In this document: in pieces, positions 9,990 through 21,434 of the stretch
How the letters are laid out: the number at the start of each line of letters is the position of its first letter
Position numbering within the stretch: the first letter of the stretch is position 1
Source of the DNA: Trifolium pratense
Lineage: Eukaryota > Streptophyta > Magnoliopsida > Fabales > Fabaceae
Assembly: GCF_020283565.1 (NCBI RefSeq)
Contig: NC_060060.1
Location: 12,834,001 to 12,898,000, forward strand
Reading direction: 5' to 3'
DNA length: 64,000 nucleotides
Notes under the pieces: model-generated
The model's database searches: none
The model's input: the letters and a program-made list of their open reading frames with translations, nothing else
What the model was told of the DNA's origin: nothing
Program-made: the position numbers and the translations under genes

Positions 9990-11981
9990 ATGAAAAGAAA
10001 AAAGCTTTCAATTCCCTCTGCAAGGTTTAGCCAAAGATGCAATAAGGCAAAAGGGAAAGTTGTTGATGAGATGCAAAATCATGAACTTTGCCCTTACTTT
10101 GATAATATTCCATCTCACCTCACTGTTCAAATTTTGCTTCAACTTCCGATTAAGTCTCTTCTCATTTGTAAATGTGTCTGCAAAATCTGGAAAACACTCA
10201 TTTCAGATCCACATTTTGCTAAATTGCACTTTCAGAAAACACCTGCTAGTCTCATGATTCGGACACTCGACCATAGACGAGTGTCAAGAACCCTATACCT
10301 TCTTGAATGTGAACCTGAAAAATATGAGATTGGAAGTGACAGGTGTTTGAAGCTTCAGCCTATATTCAAGCTTCCTCTTCGTGATGCCAAATCATTAAGG
10401 GAGAAAGTGATGAATAAACCCAAGCGTCCTGTTCGTGCTATGAGATTAGTTTTGGAGAAAAACACTGACAAGAACAATGATGGGGATAGTCAAATGCTTA
10501 ATGTTGATGTCAAGCCACATTATGATAGTTTTGGTATTGTGAATTCTTGCAATGGCTTGTTTTGTTTGTGTTGCCCATTTGAAGGAAGCCCTTTAGTGAT
10601 TTGCAATCCAGTCACTGGTGAATTTATGAGACTTCCTAAAGCTACTTACACCCCATCTGTCCCACAAATAGGGCAATTTGTGACTTCTAATCGATTAAGT
10701 AATCTAGAACCAGTTGGTTTTGGTTTTGGTTTCCAACCTAAAACTAATGAATATAAGGTGATACAAATTTGGAAGAAATTTGTTAGAAATAACAACCACC
10801 GGGTGTTTGAGCGTATGATTTTTGAGATAAACACACTTGGAATGCCATCATGGAGAAATGTTGAAGTGGATCCTCAAGTTTCTAATTCGAGGCTTGAGTA
10901 TCCCACTTGTTTGAATGGTGTGATTCATTGGATCAGATTTGAGGGTCAGACTCAGAATAGGTCTATATTGTGTTTTTGTTTAGAAAGTGAGAGTTTGCAA
11001 TCATTTCCTTCTCCTCCACATGTGTTTAATAATCATAATATAATTTCCCCTGATGAGTGTATCCGCATGGGAGAATCAAGGGGATTGCTTTACATTTGCG
11101 ATGCATCTTTCGATTATGTTACAATGTGGGTTATGAATGAATATGGCATTGGAGAATCATGGACTAAGGTTTACAACATTGATACTTCAATCAGTTCTTT
11201 GGGCAGACCAGATCGGCATTATGGTTTATGTTGGCCGCTAAAACACTTTGAAGATGGTGCTTCCATATTGTTATATCATTCTCAAAATCGTCTTATCTAC
11301 TACGAACCTGAGAAATATGGGTTCAAAGTTTTTCGAATTTGTGGGACTGATTCGATACTAGTTCAAATAATTCCACACACTCCAAGTCTAATCTCATTAA
11401 AAGATGCTGCGAAAGGAGACAATATTGAGGTGCTGAATATCTACTCAATGTAAGAATTTAGTTTCTAATATTTTATTTTTATTGAAAATTGCATTTGATG
11501 CTCCCTTAAAAATTCAACACTTCCTATTTTGGCGTCCTATATGGAGAATAGAAGATTTGTGCTGTTACAATATAGATCTTCTCTACTTAAGGTTGTGATG
11601 TTTCCTCATTCAATTGCTTTTACAACTATTTGATTTATGGTATTGTTTATATTTGGTATAATTTTATTCCTCTTCGTTATCTTATATCTACCTCCATTAA
11701 TTACATCTTGGCTTTGATAGTTAATGGAAATAAATTCATGTCAACACAATTTTTAAATTTCCTTTTGAACCTTTTGTGTATCAGGATGAGGAGAAAATGA
11801 ACAGTGTAATGTCAGTTTTTGGATCTTCTTTAGTTATTAAGTATTAAATAGTTTCTCTTTTAATATATATAGGTGTGCAAAAGTTAAATTGCGCGAAGAA
11901 AATGAAGTACTTTCCTTGTTTCAACAACTTGTTTGGAACGTGGGACGTAAACGTTCTTCATCATCTTATCGTATTCGGTGA
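9990..11981 (+). CDS. F-box protein with FBA-type interaction domain (copy 3, intact)
   Basis: This is the intact member of the local tandem cluster. ATG 9990 opens 487 codons to an apparent TAA at 11451-11453. The F-box spans about residues 37-80 (YFDNIPSHLTVQILLQLPIK ... WKTLISDPHFAKLH), the part that binds SKP1 in an SCF ubiquitin ligase. The C-terminal interaction region starts at about residue 180 (FGIVNSCNGLFCLC, LVICNPVTGEFMRLPKA), the hallmark of the F-box-associated type 1 family. The terminal TAA overlaps a GT donor (11450-11451). Splicing to 11873 keeps the frame and adds 35 residues (CAKVKLREENEVLSLFQQLV ... YRIR) before TGA 11979-11981, for 522 residues in all. I favour the spliced model because the exon is conserved behind copies 1 and 2. 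The substrate is unknown; such clusters evolve fast by duplication and decay. Confidence 0.88.
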
Positions 11982-13240
11982 TCAACCTGTTTCTTAAGAA
12001 GAGTACGTCCATTTTCGCATTGATGGGTATTCAGACCCTTGCTTACTACAATTTTAGGCATGTTACTTAGACTTTCTTGTGTAATATTGGTGTTATTTTG
12101 TATAGGTGCAGAATTTTAAATTCCGTGAAGAAAATGAAGATCTTGAATGATGGCATGACAAGTACCCTCCTCCTCCTCCTCCTCAGGCGGTGAGCCTTTT
12201 GATGAAGAGTACAACTCCAAAGTTATGATTTCGCTAGTTGTGATATTTGAAAAAATACATATCTCGTTTTAGGATGCAAAATGATGTATTTTTGTAATCT
12301 TTAATCTTAGATGTTCATTAGTCGTTATCTATGGTCTTATAAGACTGACCTGTTATCAATAAAAAATTTAAGTCTTTTATTGATCTCCTTTTTATGATTT
12401 TCTTCATTTGTCATATTGTTTCTCTTTCTCAATGGCGTTTGCTTCTGCAGCAAACTACTGCAAATCCATTGCATTTCTTTAAAAAAAATTTACAATGGAG
12501 TCAATGAGGATCGAACATTTGAACGTAGGACCTTATGCATATTACTCAAACCCCTTACCACCGAACCAAACCTAGTGGCTTACGTGTAATGTTTGGTTTG
12601 TCTTGCTACTAGTAAAAATTTATTTTAAATTAATCAGTTCATAGCGGTTTGTGATCCGAGTCGGTGAGGACATGACGAGAGTTAGGTTAGGAATCAGGCT
12701 CGAAAGCGTGCTCAAGTAGACGATGGGAACGTTGGTGGTTGTTGTGATTCTTCCCCGTGCTGCCCCATTTCATGGAAGGGAGAAAGAAGTTGTGAAGAGG
12801 TTGAGACATCACTGCTCACTGGTGCAGGCGCGGTAGCATTTGAGTAACGATGAAGCAGTAGTAGGGAATCAGATTTGGTGCTGTTAAATTAGCGCACAGT
12901 AACACGCTGTTGTCATTTTAAACCGTCCGATTTGATTTTAATGGCTGAGATCGATTTGATTAGAAAAACCCAGTTTTTAATCTAAGCCGCCCGATATGAA
13001 TTTAATGGACGAGATTAAAACTGCGTTAAACTGCGTGCTTTTTGGACTGTAGCAAATCCGGATCCGCAGTAGTAGCATCAGAGGTTGAAACCACATTTCA
13101 CATTTACACGGTCTCAAAAAAATGTTTTACACTCACATCGAATTAGAATTTTTGTCACATCTAGTGTATTTTAAAAATGACAAAATTTAAGTGCTTTTTG
13201 TATGGCTTTTAACTTAATTACTCATGATTTTTTATGTTCA
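11982..13240. other. 3' flank of F-box copy 3 and a G/C-richer repeat
   Basis: Up to about 12475 the sequence is homologous to the 3' flanks of copies 1 and 2, including another decayed exon-like block at about 12106-12160. From about 12640 to 13080 the DNA is richer in G/C and reads like a dispersed DNA-transposon remnant (AAACCGTCCGATTTGATTTT; a related AAGCCGCCCGATATGAATTT follows 70 bp later). No gene is seen. Confidence 0.4.
12475..12585 (-). mobile_element. tRNA-derived SINE, family A (copy 1)
   Basis: The insertion is shown by comparison with the 3' flank of copy 2. There CCATTGCATGTAATGTTTGG is continuous (about 4187); here the same words are split by about 111 bp. On the minus strand the insert reads CCACTAGGTTTGGTTCGGTGG, then TTCAAATGTTCGATCCTCAT (B-box-like) and CTCCATTGTAAATTTTTT. 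Related copies lie at 32063-32156 (plus) and 50237-50318 (minus). Confidence 0.65.
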
Positions 13241-15998
13241 AAGTTTTGTTGTTTCAAAATCCTAAAAATATTGAATTTATGCATGTTGTTTGAAAGTACA
13301 ACAAAGAGTATAATATAGTGACTCTTATGTAAGCCATTTTGTCCTGCATCTTAACAATATCACTATTGTCAATGTATAAGTGTATCGACTTTACGAGATT
13401 TAGGTGGAGGAGAGACTTTTTCATATTATAAAAGAGTTTGTTTGAGGTTGAACATGTTATCATATGTTAATTTTTTTTCCTGTGGATGATGATATAAGGG
13501 GGAAGACAAAGGTATAAATTAATGTGGTTAAATCCATTTATGATATTTTCGAGTTAGATTTCTTTTATTGTTAAACTTATTTACTTTAAAGACTCTCGTG
13601 TTAAGTACATGGATAGTTATAAAAGAGTTATATTCCCTTCAAGATTAATGGTTTTTTCATTATGATTACTGTTGAATAGGGTTCATATCCGTCTTAATTT
13701 GTTTCGGAGAAAATTTTATTGGGCACACATGAATTTTAAGTTGTATGTACTATTTTTGGAGGATTCAATGGGCTTCATATTACCAGTGTGTTAAGTCTAG
13801 AGGGGTTCGAGGATCATTACATTGGACATTGAACAACTATATAATTGAGTTGGACACCACATCTTAACCCAAAACTTTAAGGCATTAGGTTCATGGGTCC
13901 TCTTACTTATAAAGTGTTCAATGACCACTTTTTTATCCAATATAGGACTCAACTCACACTTAAAATACTCACTGTTTGGTGTGTTGGTGGTTAGGGTTTG
14001 TGGTAGTCATTGTAAGTTATGTCTTCCATCTCTTTTTAGTGTTGTCTCTTTGGGGGCTAGAGGTGATATATAGTCGTAAGGATTTTGACATTAATAGTGC
14101 TTTGAGCTATTTAGAATACGAGAAATGTACATGTATCTTTCGAGATTGAGAGTTTAGTGTCTCAATGATCATTATATTAAAGTTGTCTTGAAAATGGTGT
14201 TTGGATAAATTAAATGACGATCTCTGCCCAATCTATTGAAATTATGTGCTAATTAAGCCTATAGATCGCATGCATATTTCGTTTTGATGTTTTTTCAATT
14301 GCATGTATGAAGTTAATTTAAATGTTTTAATAAGAATGATAATCCATTTTAAATTTATAATAACATGGTATAGCTTATGGAAATAAATTTCATGCGGTTA
14401 AATAATGACTACACTTGAATTTTAATTTCAAATTATGATCAATAATTACATTTGTTAGTGTTAAATTAACATTACAATCTGATTTCAATCGAACTCTTTA
14501 CGTGACTGCATCCATTTTCAACGCCCAACAATCCAAATACTATATAGCTCATTAGTTGAAGAGGGACATGGAGTAGATTGGTGAAAGGCCAGTCCAAATT
14601 AGATGTACTACATATATATATTGATTCATTAATAATGCACATAGTATGAGCTAAGAGAGGAGGAGAGGACAACATGGTGGTAATAATTATAGTATGTGGC
14701 ATGGTAACTATTTTCGATGAAGCTAGCTAGGGTTCAAACTTCAAAATATATACTCTCCTATTCCTACTAGTGAACAGTCTTATTCCTGTGTGCTTTTTTA
14801 ATTTCTCTCCTTTAACGGACCCGTTTCATGCCCTATTTATTTTTATGCAATTTCATTCATAGTCTGCACCATAAAATGCTCAGAGATACATAATAAATAA
14901 TAAAGCTGTATCACTATATCTCTATGATTTCTATACATATGCATTAGCAATTTAGCATTACATACTACTACTATAGCATAAGAAGATAATAATACAGAGA
15001 AGAAATAAAAAGAAAATCAAAACTTAACGTACAAGTTGTCAGTTCCTTAAGACCATACCATACCACACTGACAAAGATGGCTTCACTGGTCCCCCACTTA
15101 TATCTCTCTCTATCTACAGTACTTGTTTTCACTCTCTCACGCTCTATAATCATAAATAAGCAAATATTCAAGTGATTTTTATGTGAGATGAATTAGTGTT
15201 CAAGGAATTTGGATATTCAACAACATATATTGGTCTCAAATCAACGACAAAAATTATTTATGTATGATTTGATGAATATGTAATATGAGTCGACTGATTT
15301 TAAACTGATGGGATCGAGATCAATTAGTTCATGTAGATATTCTTTTCTTAATGCAAAGAATTGGGATTCAGGTGAACCTCCTGTTTTTCATTTTTTATTA
15401 TTATAGTGTTTGGAACTACGCAACCTTCACTAAAATTGTGGGGAAATATCTCATTGGATCGGAGTTTGGACATAAGTCCGAAGATTCTAACGTGGATCCA
15501 AATAGTTTTTATAATTTGCTTTCACGATAGGAAGAATAATAACATGTTTGAGTATTATCAATTATAATTGATTTTGATTCTAAAATTGATTTTAACTTAA
15601 AGTTTCAATTGTAGTTTTGAATCCAAACATAATTTTTACGCTCAAATTTTTAATTAATTTCAATTTTACCTAAACATAAACCAAATACACCACATTCCCT
15701 ATTATTATAAGAAAATAAAATAAAAATCACATTTTAAATTTATTGAGTAATTTATGTATCTTATTTATAATAAAAACTAAATGAAGTAATCAGCGTTCTT
15801 AGTTCAGTTGATTGAAATATTGCATTACATTACATACGTAATAGTTGAAGTTCAAACACTAAACACTCTATTTATTTACCTTAAACTTAATATTGATTTT
15901 AATATGAAGTAAACAACTTCACATTAAAACTCACTAACAAATTTTACAAACTCAATTCATTCAAAATTCATTTTTATCATGGAAAAAGCAAACACACA
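13241..15998. other. Intergenic region downstream of WUS
   Basis: About 2.7 kb of AT-rich DNA with no supported gene. At about 13825-13960 a segment with the direct words GGACATTGAACAACTATATA and AAAGTGTTCAATGACC resembles a small LTR/TRIM-like repeat, not resolved further. At about 15795-15900 a degenerate tRNA-like stretch (TTAGTTCAGTTGATTG ... AGTTCAAACAC) suggests an old SINE. Short open frames here lack any recognisable protein feature. Confidence 0.35.
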
Positions 15999-16203
15999 TT
16001 ATGATAAATATTAGGCTCATGTTAACATGTGCACCAAAGGCACATGTTAAGGTATCTAAAAATAGAAATATGCATTTAATAACATAAAAGAATTTAATGT
16101 TTAAAAAGTATAATGCACAAGTTACAAGAGAATATTACTATATTTGTATTCTTAACATGTGCTCTTGATGCACATGTTAACATTTTCCTAAATATTATCA
16201 TAT
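15999..16203. mobile_element. Fold-back MITE
   Basis: Long inverted ends: ATGTTAACATGTGCACCAAA, then GGCACATGTTAAGG on the left (from 16020), and the reverse complement of ATGTTAACATGTGCATCAAG, then AGCACATGTTAAG on the right (to 16183). The similarity of the arms continues outwards through TATGATAAATATTAGG and CCTAAATATTATCATA. The interior is AT-rich and non-coding. It lies about 600 bp 3' of the WUS stop codon. Confidence 0.65.
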
Positions 16204-16827
16204 TCAATTTCACACCCAAATTAAACAGTCATCGATCTAAAAGAATATGTCATTAATGCGTCACTGATTCATAGAAAACGATGGAGTACTGTTCCTTTGA
16301 TGCAGCACAGGATTTTGCACTGCTTGCAAGCCAAATACAATGATACTAGTATGAATAAAGTTTGGTGGTTTTTTTTTTTTTTTTTGAGGTAATAAAGTTG
16401 GTGGTTAATTATGTGTCTTTGTGTAATGCATGATTAACTTTTAACATTCAATCATCATCACTTTTTTTAGTATATTAATATAACTTTTTGTAAACCAATC
16501 ATTTGAATTAATTAGCAAATTAATGAAAAGAATGTTTGTAGGGAAGATGTACAAACAAAATAACATAACAATAATTATTTCTAATAATTAGTCATATAAG
16601 TGTCATTCCAATTAAGTTACCAGCATGACACGTGTCAAGTTAGGAATAACTCTTAACTAAAACAGAAACAAACTAATTTACATTAATAATAATATTTTTT
16701 TCACATTCATTAATTAACTTAACTTAACTTACATACCCTAAATTCATTATATTATATATATATGATAAATAAATACTAAGCAAATTAAACTTCATCTTAA
16801 AACTTAAAATCTTGAAACTAAGCAAAT
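16204..16827. other. WUS 3' flank and likely 3' UTR
   Basis: AT-rich sequence directly downstream of the minus-strand WUS stop codon (16828-16830). It contains runs of T (16371-16385) and TATATATATATG near 16754. The 3' UTR should lie at the right end of this stretch, but I cannot place its polyadenylation site. No other gene is seen. Confidence 0.4.
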
Positions 16828-18529
16828 TCAATTAGCATAATCTGGTGATCTACGAGTGTAAGAGTTGAGGCTAAGTTCCAAGGAAGAACCATTGATGAAA
16901 CCATGATTTTCAGCTTGATACCAACCATAGCCAGCACCACCATAGTTAGATGAATTTGATTTGAGGTTACAATAGCCATCATGATTAATGTCTTCACCAT
17001 GCATAGGAAATAAAGGAAGAGTTTCAATTTCATGTTCTTGTTCTTCATCTTCTTCCATGATTTCTTCATTCGATTTTAATTTTCCAAATAAATTTGCATA
17101 ATTTGTTGAAGAAGAATATGGATCAACATGATGACCAATCCATCCTAAGTGATTATTTATGGTGCTTCCAACTTTACTACTACTACATCCAGCTGATATT
17201 GTGCACTCCTAAGAAGAAGAAAAATTAAAATCAAAACTTTATATTATATTACAATTAAAATTAAAATGGTATGTACTACTTCAACATTAAAATATGTGAC
17301 ATGTCTAAGCTATATACCTAAGAGTAGAGTTTTAATGATCTATAAAACTAGTGACTAGTTATGAGCAGAGCTAGTGAAAGTGAACTATTGTTGGTGGATT
17401 TAATTTAATTTTAATTTAATACAAGTGTTACTTTCACTTCATAAATTAAAGTTTTATTTTAAATGCTTAAATTATGATATTTGTGGCCTATTATGGAAAT
17501 TTTATGGATTTTTGCTTCTTTTGGTTACTAAACAAAAGATCATGATTATGATATATATATAACTTGCTTGTGCAAACACCATTGATGATGGATTGAATGC
17601 ACTGCAAAGCTACATACACATTTGAACAATGAAAGAAAGAAAGAAAAAAAAAAGGGACAAAAAATTAAAATAAAATAAAAAGCTAAAAAATATAAAGTTT
17701 TTCATGTTTAATAAAATCACAATCCTAAACTTACCCTAAAACTTTTCTCCATTGGCACAGTTCCATATCCATAATTTCCAATCTGGCCTACAGTAGCCAT
17801 TTCAGCAGAAGAACATGAAGCAGTAGAAAGCCCTATACATAAACAAAAACAAAAAAAGATTAATAATAAGCTTATAAGCATATATACTCCATCCTTCTCA
17901 AAATATAAGAAAAAACTGGTCAATAAAAGTTGATGTATCTGGTCTAAAATTTAGACCCGATGATACATTAATTTTGTTGCTTATATTTTGAGACAGAAGG
18001 AGTATAAAAGTACTTAATCAATAAGTTACAATTTTTTCTTGCTTGAAAAAGGAATTACTAGAATGAATGAATATATATATATACCAGAAGATGAAATGTT
18101 GTGATTAGAATGATTGGTAAGAACATTAACATGCTGTTGTTGATGATCATGATCAGGTACTTTCCAATTAGCAGAAGAAATAACATTGTTATTTGGTGTT
18201 GATCTTTGAATAGTAGGAAGAACAACATTGTTAACATCAGAAGTGAATCTTTTCTTCTGTCTTTCTCTAGCTTTATGATTTTGAAACCAATAAAAGACAT
18301 TTTTTCCTTCAATCTTACCATATTGTCTTAATCTAGCAGAGATCCTCTGAATCTGTTCTGCACTTGGTGATCTTATTCCATTGGTGTAGTAAAGATCTTT
18401 CAATATTCTTATTTGATCTGTTGTTGGTGTCCATCTTGTACTACTTTGTCTGCTCATATACCCCCCTTTTCCACTACTGCCACCTCCACCTGCTTCTTCA
18501 TTTTGGTTTTGTTGTTGAGGTTGTTCCAT
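16828..18529 (-). CDS. WUS: WUSCHEL homeodomain transcription factor
   Basis: Master regulator of shoot-meristem stem cells, acting in the nucleus. Three exons on the minus strand: 18529-18085, 17832-17735 and 17208-16828 (445, 98 and 381 nt; 307 residues). Phases agree and all junctions are GT-AG. ATG 18529 opens [12 protein letters not shown], matching the WUS N terminus. The WUS-type homeodomain lies at about residues 29-95 ([20 protein letters not shown] ... [20 protein letters not shown]). An acidic stretch (EEDEEQEHE, about 233-241) precedes the WUS box TLPLFPMH (244-251), and an EAR-like SLELSLN (290-296) lies near the end. WUS box and EAR-like motif recruit TOPLESS-type co-repressors. 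These motifs and the order mark WUS itself rather than another WOX gene. In Medicago the orthologue is also called HEADLESS. A Stowaway MITE sits in intron 1. Confidence 0.95.
17885..18004. mobile_element. Stowaway MITE in WUS intron 1
   Basis: Inverted ends TACTCCATCCTTCTCAAAAT (left) and, read from the right, TACTCCTTCTGTCTCAAAAT, with TA at both borders. It is 120 bp, the usual size for this family, and makes up nearly half of the 252-bp intron 1 (17833-18084). Half-elements or relatives occur at about 4778 and at 9397-9639. Confidence 0.85.
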
Positions 18530-18640
18530 CTTGTTTTTTTGGACTGAAAACAAGAACAAAACAAAAAGATATATAGAGGGTAGGTGAGGATATGAGAGAT
18601 GATTGCATGTACTTATGTAATGTATTGTTGGTAGGTTATG

Positions 18641-18650
18641 TATTTATATA
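18641..18650 (-). promoter_or_regulatory. Candidate TATA box of WUS
   Basis: On the minus strand the sequence reads TATATAAATA, about 112 nt upstream of the WUS ATG. That leaves room for a start site near 18610-18620 and a 5' UTR of about 85 nt. The neighbourhood is rich in TA, so the box is only a candidate. Confidence 0.45.
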
Positions 18651-20876
18651 CTATATAATATGATATATATGATGATATATATGATGATAGAGAGAGCATG
18701 CACATGCACATGGTACATGGAGTGATAAAGAGAGAAAATCAGAAAAGATATCTGGGAGAGAAGGACTGAAGTTGACAGAGAGGTGTTCATAAAAAGGGAA
18801 GGGACAAAACAGAGTTTAGAAAGTGACTAGGAATTTACTTACTTGGATCAAAAGGTATTGCCATTTTGCAAGATATACTATATTATAAAATATGATTTAA
18901 TGTATTTTTTGTATACATAGACAAAGGGGGAGTAACTTGTTAATTGAATTTAAAATTGGAAAATAAAGGGTATGAATGTAATTTGAGAATGTAATATGTG
19001 TGTGTGTATGTATGTATGAAATGATATATTGGAAATGAAAGAAAAAAGTAGATGTTACTGAATGAATGAAGGAATGAATGGTAATAGAAGAATGATGCTA
19101 GTGTGATTTGGGAGTTCAATAGGTTCTTCTTTTGATGTAGAAAAATCAGACATGGCCCCTACATGAATATATTATTTTTCTATAGCTACTAAGATATTGT
19201 TGTACTAGAGAAAGAATAAAAGATGGAGGGTACAAATGTAATTTTGTTGTGAGAACATAGTATACATGAATGAATCTCATGTATGGGTCCCAATAGAATC
19301 ATCATAGATACATATATGACCTAATGAGCCTTTGTTTTCTTTCATTAGGGTTTTTTTTTTAATTTAATTTAATTTATTTTTGTTCTGCATATTGGTCCAC
19401 ATATTCTAAAGTTATTTTCAGGAAGTAGAGCTTTTAGAATTGTACTTTTGAAGCAGAGGTAGAATTGATGAGCAAAGAAGATTATATAGTTAATTTAGAT
19501 GGTACAATTTCTATATATGTGTGACAAAGATTTTGAATTAAGACAGTTTCTTGAGTCTTGAGAGAATAGGGTATCTCAAAATGTCTAATTAATAATTATT
19601 TCTGCACAAGACTTGATTATGATCAGTGCTGAAAAATTATCAAAAATAGAAAATATAGTATGTGAATAAAGCTACTTTTAGTTATATGTTGCTTTCAATA
19701 TTTGTTTTATCATCAAAATTCATTTTCTTCAAATTACTTGATCTTTCTTTCTTTCTTTTTTTAATATGTCACACTTTTCTACATGTTGGCATAAAGTGAC
19801 TAAACTTTATAAGATGTTTATAAATATAAAGGGACATAATTCTTAAGCCTTTTTGAAGTGATTTAGTTGCAAATTATTGGATGATGACAAATAAACTATA
19901 GTAACACTTTGCTTTATGTTGTTTTTGTCTCTATGTACAAGGCCACAATCTCATATCTTTAATATAAAACAAATAGTATATATTCATACGGAAATGCATG
20001 ATTTCATCAATTGATATCATGTGAAAGTTTTGTATACATCACTCTATAAGTATTGAATGGATGAGATTCTATCAAAAATTTGTGATAGAAAACCCTACCA
20101 AATCCTATTGAAAAAAAACATGCACCACAAAATCAGTATGAAATTTTAATGAGATGATCTATTCCTCAACTTTTTATATGCTAGTCCCTTGTAGTTAGAT
20201 TCTTTGACCACCATAAACACTTTAGGGAATCGGAATCACTACAACTATGTAAGCCGTCCGCTATAAGACTAATTCTCAAATATACATGCGGAGGGTTTGA
20301 TTTTTCATACAGGCCGGTCAGGTTGCGGCTCTTCAATTGGACGACTCCGTGAGTTTAAGTTAATTAGGGTTTTCTTCGGATACAATCTCGCATTACCAAC
20401 CCTTTCTAACACCAATTTCATATCAATTCTCTATTTATCAATATTTTTAACATATTAGATTAAACATGGATTGAACATATGTACGGAGATCGTTCTCGTC
20501 TTACAAATCGATTTGTGCAGATTGAATTAGGTTCAATCTAAATTTAAACTAATAAAAAAAAAATATTAAACAACATGCTATCAAGTCGAAAAAAATTCCC
20601 TCAAGTGTATATTCTATCGGAGGGGGGAGCAGTGATGATATATGCCATTAAAAATTGTTAAGAAGTACTTCATCGAATATAAGATGGTTTGGACATGCGT
20701 TTATTAAATAGAGACAATTTTAATGTTACAATTCGATTTTGTAAGATTGATTTATGTCTAACTCTCGATTCTAAAAAAATTCAATTTACCGAAGAAAAAA
20801 AAAATTGAGTTGTTAATTTGAAGATAAAAAATTCATTACATGATAATGTGAACGGAGAGAATCAACTCTCCTATCA
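18651..20876. other. WUS upstream region
   Basis: About 2.2 kb upstream of WUS without a recognisable gene or transposon end, which contrasts with the repeat-packed DNA further out. It holds short simple runs (TATGTATGTATG at about 19007, GAATGAATGAAGG at about 19062) and T- or A-runs. By position this should contain the WUS promoter and meristem enhancers. I cannot point to a specific enhancer element from the sequence alone. Confidence 0.4.
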
Positions 20877-21434
20877 AGTATTTGTTTGGTTCTGCGGTGA
20901 ACATAATTGATTTTGATAGAATTGAGTTTGACAGAATTGATTTATGTTTGGATATATTCATACAAAAATGAGTGTAAAAATCAATTCTACAATCAGAAGT
21001 TACGATTTCTAACTTCAAGTAGAATCAATTCTAGAAACAGAATCAATTCTACTTTTGAAAAACCAAACAAGTCATAATCAATTTTACATGTTTGGAATCA
21101 ATTCTGACTGCTATAGAATTAAAACCAAAAGTATACTATGTATGTGTTTGGTTCAGCGGTGGACAGAATTGATTTTGATAGAATTGAGTTTGACAGAATT
21201 GATTTTGATAGAATTGATTTATGTTTGGATATATTCATACAAAAGTGAGTTGAACAAATAATTTGAGTGTAAAAATCAATTCTAGAATGAGAAGCTACAA
21301 TTTCTAGCTTCAAGTAGAATCAATTCTGGAGGCAGAATCAATTCTAGTTTTGAGGAACCAAACAAGTCAGAATTCATTCTACATGTCCAAAATCAATTCT
21401 GGCTGCTCCAGAATTGAAACCAAACATACACTAT
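20877..21434. mobile_element. Tandem pair of fold-back MITEs
   Basis: Two head-to-tail copies at about 20877-21138 and 21139-21434. Each starts GTTTGGTTCWGCGGTG and ends in the inverse form (AACCAAA near 21125, AACCAAACATACACTAT at 21417-21434). Each has internal inverted arms built from AGAATTGATTTTGATAGAAT and AGAATCAATTCT words. The second copy has an extra repeat of the first arm word. A partial copy of the same family lies at about 5605-5673. Superfamily not assigned. The pair lies about 2.3 kb upstream of the WUS start. Confidence 0.75.

Noticed and set aside
16818..17069. Alternative minus-strand frame overlapping WUS exon 3
   Set aside because: It is a shadow of the real exon; only the other frame carries the WUS box and EAR-like motif and joins in phase to exon 2.
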